Shown piece after piece: positions 1 through 10,509 of a DNA stretch of 64,000 bases (its first letter is position 1; each line of letters opens with the position of its first letter). The DNA lies in assembly GCF_009663465.1 (NCBI RefSeq), contig NZ_QXHU01000001.1, forward strand, positions 124,633-188,632, written 5' to 3'. The notes beneath the pieces were generated by a model that was not told the origin of the DNA, did no database searches, and saw only the letters and a list, made by a program, of their open reading frames with translations. Source of the DNA: Riemerella anatipestifer (GTDB taxonomy: Bacteria > Bacteroidota > Bacteroidia > Flavobacteriales > Weeksellaceae). Made by a program: the position numbers and the translations under genes.

Positions 1-773
1 TACCTTTACCAACAAAGCCGCTAGAGAAATGAAAGAGAGAATTGCCAAAGTGGTCGGAGAAAGCGATGCTAAAAGTCTATGGATGGGGACTTTCCACTCG
101 GTTTTTGCAAGAATATTGAGGAGCGAGGCTCATTACTTAGGATTTCCTTCCAACTTTACCATTTACGACTCTCAAGATGCTCTTAATGTACTTAAGAAGG
201 TCATCAAAGACCTTAAATATAGACTCTGATTTATACAAACCTAAAAAAGTACAAGCCAGAATCTCTCAATACAAAAACAATCTCATCACCGTAAGGGCTT
301 ACTATAACAATCCTGAACTTATGGAAAACGATGCCCGAGCAAATATGAAACTCATTGGGCAAATTTATCAGAAATATGTGGAAGTTTGTTTTAAAAACGG
401 AGCAATGGATTTTGATGACTTGCTTTTGAGAACCAACGAACTCCTCACGCGTTTCCCTGAAGTTCTTGCAAAATATCAAGACAGATTTAGATACATTCTA
501 GTAGATGAGTATCAAGATACCAACCATTCTCAATATCTTATTGTAAAGGCGTTAGCCTCCAAATTTGAAAATATTTGTGTCGTGGGAGATGATGCCCAAT
601 CTATTTACTCTTTTAGAGGAGCTAATATTCATAACATTCTGAACTTTAAAAAAGATTATCCAGATGCCGTAACGGTTTCACTAGAGCAAAACTACCGTTC
701 TACACAGAATATTGTAAATGCTGCTAATGTGGTGATTGCTAAAAACCAGCAACAGTTCAAAAAATATCCGTAA
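1..773 (+). pseudogene. uvrD: UvrD/PcrA-type helicase fragment, frameshifted and truncated
   Basis: Superfamily 1A DNA helicase remnant; the N-terminus lies outside the window. Visible motifs in order are TNKAAREMKERI (Ia), GTFHSVFARILR (Ib), DEYQDTN (II), GDDAQSIYSFRGA (III) and EQNYRST (IV). The frame entering the window stops at 227-229. Homology continues in the next frame from about 213 (NIDSDLYKPKK), which fits one extra A in the short A run at 215-217. The second frame ends at 773 after QQQFKKYP, just past motif IV, whereas UvrD/PcrA proteins normally run several hundred residues further. The whole second half, including motifs V and VI, is missing. It cannot be a working helicase unless an intact copy exists elsewhere. 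The frameshift alone could be a sequencing error; the lost C-terminus could not. Confidence 0.85.
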
Positions 774-923
774 TTCTATCAAGGTTAATCATGAGAAACA
801 GCTATCAAATATACACCTATTTCTCTTTTTATGCAATATTTTTACTCAAAATTATTAATCAAACTCAGATTAATAGTAAAAATTAGTGAAGAAAAATAAC
901 CGACTAAATTCCAAATATCTGAA

Positions 924-1136
924 TTGAAAAGCGATAGATTTGTTTGCGTAAATGATTCAATTGATTTTCCTAAAAGAATTGAATGTTGGAAAAATGGAGA
1001 GGAAATCAAAGCAACTATTTTAGGAGATGATTTAAGTATTCCATTTGAATTTAAAAGAATAAAACAAATTTTGAAAGAATCTACTGTTAGCTTTAGGTCT
1101 AATTGGGGGATTCTGGTAGGTAGAAACAATGAGTAA
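924..1136 (+). CDS. Unrecognised small ORF, possibly the 3' end of a lost gene
   Basis: About 70 residues from a TTG codon. The frame is open back to about 900 with no ATG, so this may be the tail of a gene whose front was deleted. The protein is soluble-looking, with no signal peptide or membrane segment and no motif I recognise (contains FPKRIECWKNGEE). It sits between the truncated helicase and dnaN, where the break in the helicase suggests a past deletion or insertion. Bases 774-923 hold nothing I can identify. Coding status is uncertain. Confidence 0.3.
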   Translation: MKSDRFVCVNDSIDFPKRIECWKNGEEIKATILGDDLSIPFEFKRIKQILKESTVSFRSNWGILVGRNNE

Positions 1137-1200
1137 TTGAGTTCTATTATCTAAAGATTGATATGAAAGCCTAAACATTAAATCAGAGACGGGGCTTGTT

Positions 1201-1245
1201 AGTAACTTTTTAAGGTTAAAAGTTCAAAAAAGGTTACTTTTTTTT
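1201..1245 (+). terminator. Rho-independent terminator before dnaN
   Basis: AGTAAC plus a T run (1201-1211) pairs with A-run plus GGTTACT (1226-1238) with one bulged G, followed by a T tract. It ends whatever is transcribed from the left and insulates dnaN. Confidence 0.6.
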
Positions 1246-1246
1246 A

Positions 1247-1273
1247 TTGTTTTGTTACAATTACTTATATTTG
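1247..1273 (+). promoter_or_regulatory. Probable dnaN promoter (Bacteroidota consensus)
   Basis: TTG (1247-1249), 16 bases, TATATTTG (1266-1273). The second box matches the Bacteroidota -7 consensus TAnnTTTG exactly. The spacing is slightly short. The start codon follows 20 bases later. Confidence 0.5.
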
Positions 1274-1293
1274 TATCCAAATAATTTTTATTT

Positions 1294-2424
1294 ATGAAAT
1301 TTATCGTAGCAAGTAGCGAGTTACAAAAGGCTTTACAAGTGGTAAGTGGTGTGATTTCCAGTTCACAATCACGCCCTATTCTAGAAAACTATTTGTTCGA
1401 ACTAGATAATCAAAATCTTAAGATTACTTCATCTGATGGGGAAACTACTTTGGTGACTTCTTTGGAGGTAATGTCCGAAGATCAAGGTAAAATAGCAGTT
1501 CCTGCGAAGACTTTTCAAGAACTGATAAAGACCTTTGGGGAGCAACCTTTAACTTTTACAGTAAAGGAGTCTGCCAATGAAATGGGGGCTTTACTAGAAA
1601 TTCTAGACGATAGAGATAATTATGAGGTGGCTCTAGACAATGCAGAGGATTATCCAGAATTACCAGAGTTTGACGCTTCACAAAGTGTTACAATACCTTC
1701 GGGGGTGTTAGCAGAAGCATTGGTAAATACTCTGTTTGCTACAAGTAATGATACGCTTCGTCCTGTAATGACGGGGGTTTTATTCCAGTTTGGAGAAAAT
1801 GAGGCTAATTTTGTATCTACAGATTCTCATAGATTAGTAGTTTATAAGAGAAAAGACATTAAAAATAGTGAGCCTATAGAGTTCATTATGCCTAAAAAGC
1901 CATTGAGTATTTTTAAAAATATTCTAGCTAATACAGAGGAGGAGGTCGTTATTGAGTTTAATGAGAATATGGCTAAATTTACCTTTGGTCATCATACTTG
2001 GATTTGTCGTCTAATAGACGGTAAATATCCTAATTACTCAGCGGTAATTCCTCAAGAAAATCCTAATTTGCTTACAGTAAACAGAAATTTGTTACTTAGT
2101 TCTATTAGGAGAGCATCTATTTTGTCTAATAAATCTACCAATCAGGTAAGATTTAAACTATCAGGTAATATTCTTCATTTACATGCAGAGGATACTGAGT
2201 TTGCTAATAAAGCAGATATGCAGATTCCTTGCGATTATAAAGGAGAAGACATCAACATTGGCTTCAGTTCTAAATTTTTAACAGAAATGTTATCAGTTTT
2301 GAGTTCTGATGATGTCTTGATGAGAATGTCTCAGCCTAACCGTCCAGGTATTTTAGAGCCAATAGATGGGTTAGATGAAAACGAACATATTTTAATGCTT
2401 TCTATGCCTGTCATAGGAATGTAA
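1294..2424 (+). CDS. dnaN: DNA polymerase III subunit beta (sliding clamp)
   Basis: The ring-shaped processivity clamp that tethers DNA polymerase III to DNA and docks many repair proteins. The 376-residue length is normal for the family (E. coli 366). The N-terminus MKFIVASSELQKALQVVSGV and the C-terminal segment ending LMLSMPVIGM are typical of bacterial beta clamps, and the three-domain organisation fits the length. It is transcribed alone: its own promoter lies just upstream and a strong hairpin terminator follows. dnaA is not adjacent, which is usual in Bacteroidota. Confidence 0.97.
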   Translation: MKFIVASSELQKALQVVSGVISSSQSRPILENYLFELDNQNLKITSSDGETTLVTSLEVMSEDQGKIAVPAKTFQELIKTFGEQPLTFTVKESANEMGALLEILDDRDNYEVALDNAEDYPELPEFDASQSVTIPSGVLAEALVNTLFATSNDTLRPVMTGVLFQFGENEANFVSTDSHRLVVYKRKDIKNSEPIEFIMPKKPLSIFKNILANTEEEVVIEFNENMAKFTFGHHTWICRLIDGKYPNYSAVIPQENPNLLTVNRNLLLSSIRRASILSNKSTNQVRFKLSGNILHLHAEDTEFANKADMQIPCDYKGEDINIGFSSKFLTEMLSVLSSDDVLMRMSQPNRPGILEPIDGLDENEHILMLSMPVIGM

Positions 2425-2465
2425 TTAGTAATAAATAAAGTGATTATATATTAAATTACTTTCAG

Positions 2466-2503
2466 AATTTGAGATTTGAAACACAAATCTCAAATTTTGT
2501 TTT
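2466..2503 (+). terminator. dnaN terminator
   Basis: Perfect 13-bp stem AATTTGAGATTTG / CAAATCTCAAATT (2466-2478 and 2484-2496), 5-base loop, then a T-rich tail. Confidence 0.8.
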
Positions 2504-2562
2504 AAGGAAAATTTAAGTCAATATTTTAAAAATAATAAAGATTTTCAAACACATATTAAAGA

Positions 2563-4962
2563 ATGAAAATATCAAATAATTGGTTAAAAAACTATATCAA
2601 AACCGACTTGAGTTCAGAGAAGATAGGAGCTTACCTTACAGATATAGGGCTAGAAGTAGAGGGGATAGAAATTTTTGAGAGTATAAAAGGAAGTTTAGAG
2701 GGTATTGTGGTAGGTAAAGTTTTAACTTGTGAAAAACATCCCAACGCAGATAAACTCAAAAAAACAACCGTAGATGTAGGAGGTCAAGTTTTAGAAATTG
2801 TATGTGGAGCACCTAATGTAGAGGCTGGGCAATTGGTGCCTGTGGCGGTAGTAGGAACAACGCTTTATGATAAAGAAGGGAATAGTTTTGAAATCAAAAA
2901 GGCTAAAATAAGAGGAGAAGTATCCGAAGGAATGATATGTGCTGAAGATGAACTAGGGTTAGGGAATAGTCATGATGGAATTATGGTTTTAGATGAAACT
3001 CACGAAGTAGGAAAGCCTTTTGCAGATTATTTTGAAATTACTAAAGATGAAGTCTATGAAATAGGATTAACGCCTAATAGAACAGATGCGATGTCTCACT
3101 ATGGTGTGGCTAGAGATTTGAATGCTTTTCTGTACGCTTCTAATATCACAGATACAGAGTTTGAAAAGGTATCGTCTGATATTTTTCAGCCAGAAGGTGA
3201 GCACGGATTTTCTATAGAGGTAGAAGATGCAGAGCTTTGCCCTAGATATATAGGAGCTGTTTTGGATAATGTTAAGGTAAAGCCTTCTCCAGAGTGGCTG
3301 AAAAATAAACTTAAAGCCATAGGTTTAAATCCTATCAATAATGTGGTAGATGTTACCAATTATATTTTACACGGTTTGGGGCAACCTCTACACGCATTTG
3401 ATGCGGATAAAATTTCTAGACAAAAAATAGTCGTAGGTGTTTGTAATTCTGGAACTAAATTTACTACTTTAGATGGTGTGGAGCGAACGCTTAACGGTAC
3501 AGAAATTATGATAAAAGATGCTTCGGATAAACCAATGTGTATCGCAGGGGTATTTGGTGGGGCAGATTCTGGCGTTTCGGATTCAACGACAAAAGTTTTC
3601 CTAGAAAGTGCTTATTTCAATCCAGTATCTGTAAGAAAAGCGGCAAAAGCTCATGGTTTAAATACAGATGCATCTTTCCGTTTTGAAAGAGGAGTAGATG
3701 TTAATGCGGTTAGAGTAGCCATTACCAAGGCGATAAGTCTTCTTAAAGAAGTGGCAGAAGCGGAGTTTGTAGGGGATTTAATAGAGGTATATCCTGAGAA
3801 AATAAATCCGCATTATGTACTATTTAGATATTCTAAGTTAGACCAAATTCTTGGAGTTAAAATCCACCGTGAAACTGTAAAGAAAATATTGAAATCACTT
3901 GAAATAGAAATTCTTAACGAAATTCCAGACGGTCTAGAGCTTTCTGTACCGACTTATAGGGCAGATGTTACTAGAGAGATAGATGTGATAGAAGAAGTGC
4001 TTAGAATCTATGGATATAACAAAATAGATAGTCCTCAGAAGATTGCATTTTCACCAGTAAAATTGAGTTTTGAAGACCAAGATGCTTTAGAAAATACTTG
4101 GGCTAGATTGTTACAATCTAATGGATTTAATGAAGTGATGAACAACTCTCTTACTACGGTAAAAGATGAAACCAATGCGGTTAAATTACTTAACCCATTG
4201 AGTAATGACTTGGCATTTATGAGAACCTCTTTATTAGAAGGTTTATTACAAAATACAGTCTATAATATTAACCGTAAAAATACAGATGTTAAGTTTTTTG
4301 AGTTAGGTAAAATCTATCATAAATTTGAAACTTATAAAGAAAGAAAGCAGTTGGCAATGCTAATTTCTGGTAGACATCAATCTGAAAATTGGCTTGTGCC
4401 TAAATCTAGTACAGATTTCTATCATTTAAAGTCTTATGTTAGATTAGTGTTAGAAGTTTTAGGAATTACTATTCAGGAGAAACCTTTGCAAGATGCTCGT
4501 TTCAGTGATGGTTTAGAATTTGTTTCTGAAGGTAAGGTATTAGCAAGGCTAGGTAAGGTAGCACTAGAATATCTTAAATCAGCAGATATGGAGCAGGAGG
4601 CTTTTTATGCAGAGATAGAAGTAGAGGCTTGTCAAGAGTTGAGAACTAAAGGTAACTTTAAGTTTAGAGAAATACCTAAATTTAATAAGATAAGAAGAGA
4701 TTTAGCGTTACTTTTAGATAAGAACATCACTTATTCAGATTTATATCAAGAGGTAATGAAGAAGCCATCGCCGTATCTTAAATCGGTTAATTTGTTTGAT
4801 GTTTACGAAGGTAAGAATTTGCCAGAGGGAAAGAAATCTTACGCTTTGAGTTTTGAACTTCTTAACGAAGAAAAAACATTAGAAGAAAAAGAAATTTCAG
4901 AAATAATGGGAGGGTTAATCACACTCTTTGAGAAAAATTTTAATGCAGAGCTACGCTCGTAA
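2563..4962 (+). CDS. pheT: Phenylalanyl-tRNA synthetase beta subunit
   Basis: Beta chain of the (alpha-beta)2 cytoplasmic enzyme that charges tRNA-Phe. The 799 residues fit the family. The order is an N-terminal region beginning MKISNNWLKNYI, the EMAP/OB tRNA-binding domain around residues 45-150 (VVGKVLTCEKHPNADKL), the B3/B4 editing domain, B5, the catalytic-core-like module, and a C-terminal FDX-ACB anticodon-binding domain (FREIPKFNKIRRDLALLLDK). The alpha subunit gene pheS is not next to it, so the two chains are encoded apart here. The lipoprotein gene 15 bases downstream is probably co-transcribed. Confidence 0.97.
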   Translation: MKISNNWLKNYIKTDLSSEKIGAYLTDIGLEVEGIEIFESIKGSLEGIVVGKVLTCEKHPNADKLKKTTVDVGGQVLEIVCGAPNVEAGQLVPVAVVGTTLYDKEGNSFEIKKAKIRGEVSEGMICAEDELGLGNSHDGIMVLDETHEVGKPFADYFEITKDEVYEIGLTPNRTDAMSHYGVARDLNAFLYASNITDTEFEKVSSDIFQPEGEHGFSIEVEDAELCPRYIGAVLDNVKVKPSPEWLKNKLKAIGLNPINNVVDVTNYILHGLGQPLHAFDADKISRQKIVVGVCNSGTKFTTLDGVERTLNGTEIMIKDASDKPMCIAGVFGGADSGVSDSTTKVFLESAYFNPVSVRKAAKAHGLNTDASFRFERGVDVNAVRVAITKAISLLKEVAEAEFVGDLIEVYPEKINPHYVLFRYSKLDQILGVKIHRETVKKILKSLEIEILNEIPDGLELSVPTYRADVTREIDVIEEVLRIYGYNKIDSPQKIAFSPVKLSFEDQDALENTWARLLQSNGFNEVMNNSLTTVKDETNAVKLLNPLSNDLAFMRTSLLEGLLQNTVYNINRKNTDVKFFELGKIYHKFETYKERKQLAMLISGRHQSENWLVPKSSTDFYHLKSYVRLVLEVLGITIQEKPLQDARFSDGLEFVSEGKVLARLGKVALEYLKSADMEQEAFYAEIEVEACQELRTKGNFKFREIPKFNKIRRDLALLLDKNITYSDLYQEVMKKPSPYLKSVNLFDVYEGKNLPEGKKSYALSFELLNEEKTLEEKEISEIMGGLITLFEKNFNAELRS

Positions 4963-4977
4963 ATACAAATAAAAGTT

Positions 4978-5391
4978 ATGAAAAATATAATATTAACATT
5001 AGGTATAGGTTTACTGATGTTTTCTTGTGCTACGGTAGGTAATACAACTACAACTAAGAGTAAAAAGAATCAAGTTAGTCTATTATCAACAGAATGGATT
5101 TTAGCGGAAAGTAGGCTCGGCTCTAGCAAAGTGCCTACTTTAACGGTAGAAACAGAAAAGGTATCAGGAAATTCTGGGTGTAACAATTATTTTGGACAGC
5201 TTAAAATAGATGCACAAACGGGAGCTTTTTCGGTAGAGAATGTAGGTTCTACTAGAATGGCTTGTAAGGATATGTTGGTGGAGCAAAACTTTCTAAAAAT
5301 GTTGGAAAAAGCCAATAGATACGAAAGTGATGGCACTATTCTTACGCTTTACAAAGACCAACTACCACTAATGAAGTTCAGTAAGAAGTAG
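4978..5391 (+). CDS. META-domain (HslJ-like) lipoprotein
   Basis: A 137-residue envelope protein. It starts with a lipoprotein signal peptide whose lipobox cysteine is Cys17 (LLMFSC). The remainder is one META/DUF306 domain: the segment GNSGCNNYFG and the downstream STRMACKDMLVEQNFLKML match its two most conserved blocks, including paired cysteines. The family is linked to heat-shock HslJ and to novobiocin tolerance in E. coli, but its biochemical role is not established. It follows pheT by 15 bases and ends at a terminator, so it is probably read through from pheT. Confidence 0.85.
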   Translation: MKNIILTLGIGLLMFSCATVGNTTTTKSKKNQVSLLSTEWILAESRLGSSKVPTLTVETEKVSGNSGCNNYFGQLKIDAQTGAFSVENVGSTRMACKDMLVEQNFLKMLEKANRYESDGTILTLYKDQLPLMKFSKK

Positions 5392-5418
5392 ATTGTTTTG
5401 ATTAAATAATACAAAAAT

Positions 5419-5453
5419 GGATTGAAAAGAAGATATTTCAATCCGTTTTTTTG
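5419..5453 (+). terminator. Terminator after pheT-META operon
   Basis: GGATTGAAA (5419-5427) pairs perfectly with TTTCAATCC (5436-5444) across an 8-base loop, followed by GTTTTTTTG. Confidence 0.8.
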
Positions 5454-5500
5454 TATAGATAAGGGAAGACCAGATTGTGTTTATCACCACTGTTTTAATT

Positions 5501-5587
5501 CTTGTCATATTTTATAAATCTTTGTCATTTTTATGTGTCAAAATGTCTTATGATTGTTGCTGTATGGTGTTTGGCATTTTTTTCGTG
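5501..5587 (+). promoter_or_regulatory. groESL upstream region with repeated TTGTCAT
   Basis: TTGTCAT occurs at 5502-5508 and again exactly 20 bases later at 5522-5528. A third TGTCA follows at 5536-5540. Such spaced repeats ahead of a chaperonin operon suggest a regulator site, but I cannot name the regulator. No TAnnTTTG box is visible. A TTGGCA at 5571-5576 resembles a sigma-54 -24 element, but the -12 GC is not present at the right distance. Confidence 0.35.
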
Positions 5588-5632
5588 TTTAGGGTAGAAG
5601 TTAAAATTAAACAATTAAAAATTTAAAACGAT

Positions 5633-5911
5633 ATGTCAGTAAATTTTAAACCGTTATCAGACAGAGTTTTGGTAGAACCAGCAGCAGCTGAAACTAAAAC
5701 GGCATCAGGAATTATTATCCCAGATACAGCGAAAGAGAAACCTCAAGAAGGTGTAGTAGTAGCTGTAGGTGAAGGGAAAAAAGATGAGCCTATGACTGTA
5801 AAAGTAGGAGATAAAGTGCTTTATGGCAAGTATTCTGGTACAGAACTTAAACTTGATGGTAAAGATTATCTTATCGTAAGAGAAGGAGATCTTTTAGGTA
5901 TTTTAGGTTAA
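5633..5911 (+). CDS. groES: Co-chaperonin GroES
   Basis: The 10-kDa lid of the GroEL chamber; it forms a heptamer that caps the folding cavity. The 92 residues match the family. The N-terminus [12 protein letters not shown], the mobile loop around residues 20-35 ([12 protein letters not shown]), and the C-terminal segment containing [17 protein letters not shown] are diagnostic. It is followed 77 bases later by groEL in the usual operon order. Repeated TTGTCAT motifs upstream may carry heat-shock control. Confidence 0.98.
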   Translation: MSVNFKPLSDRVLVEPAAAETKTASGIIIPDTAKEKPQEGVVVAVGEGKKDEPMTVKVGDKVLYGKYSGTELKLDGKDYLIVREGDLLGILG

Positions 5912-5979
5912 AAATCAATCAATAAAAATAAAGTAATACATAGGTTTAATCTGTGTTTTCATAACAATAATTTAATTAA

Positions 5980-7617
<1,638 letters not shown>

Positions 7618-7644
7618 TTTTCATTGCAATTTAACTAAAATAAA

Positions 7645-7677
7645 AAAAACCGCTTTTTTAGGCGGTTTTTCTTTTTT
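7645..7677 (+). terminator. groESL terminator
   Basis: AAAAACCGC (7645-7653) pairs with GCGGTTTTT (7662-7670) around an 8-base loop, with a T-rich tail. The rest of 7618-7873 is very AT-rich and holds only the promoter box noted next. Confidence 0.85.
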
Positions 7678-7838
7678 ACAATAGTTATTAATTCATAAAT
7701 TACGATAATTAAAAAATATCAATAATTCTATTTTTAGAAGAATATTATCAATATATTTTTATAGTATGTTGTATGAAAATAACTACATTAGTATTAAAAT
7801 TATATGTATTAAATAATTTTTTTTTGAAAAATTATGTT

Positions 7839-7846
7839 TAGATTTG
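7839..7846 (+). promoter_or_regulatory. -7 promoter element for the lemA-glycosyltransferase operon
   Basis: TAGATTTG matches TAnnTTTG and lies 27 bases before the lemA start. No clear TTG stands at the expected -33 position, only a T-rich run. Confidence 0.45.
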
Positions 7847-7873
7847 TGGAGTATGTTTAAATAACAGTATATT

Positions 7874-8428
7874 ATGACAGTATTATTAGTGATTTTAGTG
7901 GTAGTAGTATTAGTGGTTTTTGTAGTTATCTCTATTTATAATGGACTTGTAAGAAAAAGAGCTAATGTGCAGGAGGCGTGGAGTTCTGTAGATGTTTTCT
8001 TAAAAAAGAGAAATGACCTTATTCCCAACCTTGTAGAAACTGTAAAAGGTTACGCTTTACATGAAAGTAGTACACTCCAAAAAGTAATTGAGGCTCGTCA
8101 ACTATCTACATCTGCTAGTTCTCCAACAGAACAAATCAAAGCAGAAAAAACAATGCAGAATGCTATGATGAATCTTTTTGCTGTTGCAGAGAATTACCCA
8201 GATTTAGAGGCTAATACTAATTTTATTGCACTACAGCAGGATCTCAATAGTATGGAAGATGATATAGAAATGGCAAGAAGATACTATAATGGTATGGTAA
8301 AGGAGAACAATATTGCCGTAGAATCTTTTCCGTCTAATATCATTGCTAATATGTTTAAGTTTAGCAAATCCGAGTTTTTTGAAATTGAGAATAAGGTAGA
8401 GCGTGAGTCTGTAAAAGTTAGCTTTTAA
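7874..8428 (+). CDS. LemA family protein
   Basis: A 184-residue membrane-anchored protein. Residues 2-20 form one N-terminal hydrophobic helix (VILVVVVLVVFVVISIYNGL). The rest is the helical LemA domain, with the highly conserved region around AWSSVDVFLKKRNDLIPNLV and the downstream MARRYYNGMV / FPSNIIANMF blocks. The biochemical role of LemA proteins is unknown. In many bacteria lemA sits beside TPM-domain or DUF3137 genes. Here it is the first gene of a run of glycosyltransferases, starting 11 bases before the next gene, which is an unusual partnership. A consensus promoter box lies just upstream. Confidence 0.93.
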   Translation: MTVLLVILVVVVLVVFVVISIYNGLVRKRANVQEAWSSVDVFLKKRNDLIPNLVETVKGYALHESSTLQKVIEARQLSTSASSPTEQIKAEKTMQNAMMNLFAVAENYPDLEANTNFIALQQDLNSMEDDIEMARRYYNGMVKENNIAVESFPSNIIANMFKFSKSEFFEIENKVERESVKVSF

Positions 8429-8439
8429 TAAAATAAGAT

Positions 8440-9585
8440 ATGAGTGAAAAAGTTTTCTATGCTTGTTTTGATGCCTTTCCTACAAGCAAGGGAGCATCTA
8501 CTCATATTCAGAATACATGTATTGCTCTTTCAGAAGTTTCCAAACAAGTAGATTTGTTTTGTCTTTCAGGAGGAGAACATAGTTGTTTACCAGAAAATGT
8601 AAAAGTACATCCGTTTTATTTTGATGATAGTACAGGAAATTACTTAAGAAAAGCAACTCTTTTTTCGGAGAAGATATTTGCTTGTATGGAAACTGTAGCT
8701 GCGGAAGGAGTGGCACAGTTTCGGGATATTTGGTCAGGTTTGGGAATGATAAATCGTCCAAAACTAAAAACTATTTTTGAAGTTAATGCTCTTACTTCCA
8801 TAGAGCTTCCTGAAAAATACCCTCTGCTCACTCCCAAACTCTTAGAGGAAATTAGAAGGTTAGAAGCTCTTTGTCTACAAAGCTGTCAACATATAGTAAC
8901 ACCTTCTAATATTACTAAAAATTATCTTATAGAAGAGTTTAGTATTCCTGAAAATAAAATCACAGTAATTCCCAACGGTGGTGATGTTGCTGAAGGTTTG
9001 CCTCAATTTAATATATCTCTTCCAAAAAATTATATTTTGTATTTTGGAGCATTACAACCTTGGCAAGGCTTAGATGTACTAATAAAATCTCTACATTATT
9101 TAAGAGATTATGAAGATTTTTCGCTGGTTATTTGCTCATCAGTTAAAGAAAAAGCCAATAAGAATTTTATAAAATTAGCAGAAAATATAGGTGTTTCTGA
9201 ACGATTGGTATTTTATAATGAGCTAGATAAAGCTACATTACATCATATTGTGAGAGGTGCAAAAGCCTCAGTTTCTCCTTTGAAATTTGGACTTAGAAAT
9301 ATTACCCAAGGATGTTGTCCGATAAAAGTTCTAGAAACTATGGCTTGTAAAACGCCTCTTATTTCGTCAGAAGTACCTGTGGTTAAAGAATTGATGGGAG
9401 ATTATGCTTACTACTTTTGGCCTGAAGATGAGATGGATTTAAGTAGATGTATTCGTTTCGTATTAGATAATCAAAATTTGGCTAAAGAAAAGGCACTGTA
9501 TGCATATGAGCGTTATCAAAATAACTTCACTTGGAAGCATCATAATGAAGAATTAAAAAAAGTATATAGAAATCTATTATCATAA
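8440..9585 (+). CDS. Glycosyltransferase family 4
   Basis: A 381-residue GT-B fold glycosyltransferase, probably cytosolic or membrane-peripheral, transferring a sugar from a nucleotide-activated donor. The N-terminal acceptor domain has the loop SKGASTHIQN near residue 16. The C-terminal donor domain starts near residue 195 (YILYFGALQPWQGLDVLIKS) and has the GT4 donor-site segment PIKVLETMACKTPLI. The first glutamate of the classical E-x7-E pair is not evident, so donor specificity is unclear. The gene follows lemA by 11 bases and precedes the next gene by 3, within one operon. Substrate unknown. Confidence 0.88.
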   Translation: MSEKVFYACFDAFPTSKGASTHIQNTCIALSEVSKQVDLFCLSGGEHSCLPENVKVHPFYFDDSTGNYLRKATLFSEKIFACMETVAAEGVAQFRDIWSGLGMINRPKLKTIFEVNALTSIELPEKYPLLTPKLLEEIRRLEALCLQSCQHIVTPSNITKNYLIEEFSIPENKITVIPNGGDVAEGLPQFNISLPKNYILYFGALQPWQGLDVLIKSLHYLRDYEDFSLVICSSVKEKANKNFIKLAENIGVSERLVFYNELDKATLHHIVRGAKASVSPLKFGLRNITQGCCPIKVLETMACKTPLISSEVPVVKELMGDYAYYFWPEDEMDLSRCIRFVLDNQNLAKEKALYAYERYQNNFTWKHHNEELKKVYRNLLS

Positions 9586-9588
9586 AAA

Positions 9589-10509
9589 ATGTTAGAAAAT
9601 TCAAATATTCTTCTATCCTCAGAAAATATGGCTCCAATAGAGCAGGCTCATCTTTTGAGAGGGTTTAGCTCAAAAAAAACACCAATTAAATGGATACGTT
9701 TTTTCAGGCTTTGTGTACTACAAAGAGAAGAGGCTCTTAAGGCAAGAAAGAAAAAGACCGCAATTATGTGGGTAATTCTATTAGGAATATTTATTTTAAC
9801 AACTATCCTTGTTCCTAAAATTTTTATCTTAGCATTATTTGTCCTACTTGTTTTAGGGAGTATTTTGAATTATATCTACAGAAGAAACTTTAATAAAAAA
9901 TATGCTGATGGATACGATTTTTTTGCCAGCTATTTTACTGCACTTTTTACTTTAATGGAAGAAGAAATGCCAGAAACAGGAGTTATTTCTCTAAGAGCAA
10001 ATGTAAAGAAGACTATGTCTTCAGAATTTTTTAAAAGTTCTAACGATGCTAATTTTAAAACTCAAGGTTTTATATCTGGAGTAGAGAAGTTTTATGAAAG
10101 AGAGATTTGTAACGGCACTTGTCAATTAAAAGATGGAGCAGAAGCTAACTTTAGTTTTATAGAAGTTCTGAGAAATCGTGTTATAAATAAAAGAGGAATA
10201 AGCGGAAAGAGAAAAGTGAAGAATAAATATAAAACGACTTATCCTTTTATTTTGAAAATGAAAATACCTAAATCACTCTATATCTTAAAGCCTGATGTGG
10301 ACTCTTATGATTTAAAAATAGAAGAAGATGATAATTTTTACTATTTGAAAGCTAAAAGGAAATTTGATATTAGAGAAGAAAAGCCTGAGGACTATTCACC
10401 ATATATGTATAACTCTATTCATTTGTTTTCAGTAGATTACTTTACGTTAGAGGTAATGAATTTACTGAATATTTGTTATGGATGTTTTACCTTAAGAAAT
10501 ACAAATTAA
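9589..10509 (+). CDS. Unrecognised protein with two membrane helices
   Basis: 306 residues that I cannot assign to a family. Residues 1-55 are soluble and basic towards the end. Residues 57-75 and 78-95 form a hairpin of two membrane helices, followed by a soluble domain of about 210 residues rich in Lys and aromatic residues. This predicts both ends on the same side, probably the cytoplasm, with no signal peptide. The gene starts 3 bases after the GT4 gene and its stop codon abuts the next ATG, so translation of the three is probably coupled. It could be a membrane platform for the flanking glycosyltransferases; that is inference from position. It does not resemble DUF3137. Confidence 0.75.
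   Translation: MLENSNILLSSENMAPIEQAHLLRGFSSKKTPIKWIRFFRLCVLQREEALKARKKKTAIMWVILLGIFILTTILVPKIFILALFVLLVLGSILNYIYRRNFNKKYADGYDFFASYFTALFTLMEEEMPETGVISLRANVKKTMSSEFFKSSNDANFKTQGFISGVEKFYEREICNGTCQLKDGAEANFSFIEVLRNRVINKRGISGKRKVKNKYKTTYPFILKMKIPKSLYILKPDVDSYDLKIEEDDNFYYLKAKRKFDIREEKPEDYSPYMYNSIHLFSVDYFTLEVMNLLNICYGCFTLRNTN

Noticed and set aside
5571-5590. Sigma-54 promoter for groES
   Set aside because: TTGGCA fits the -24 element, but GT replaces the invariant GC at -12.
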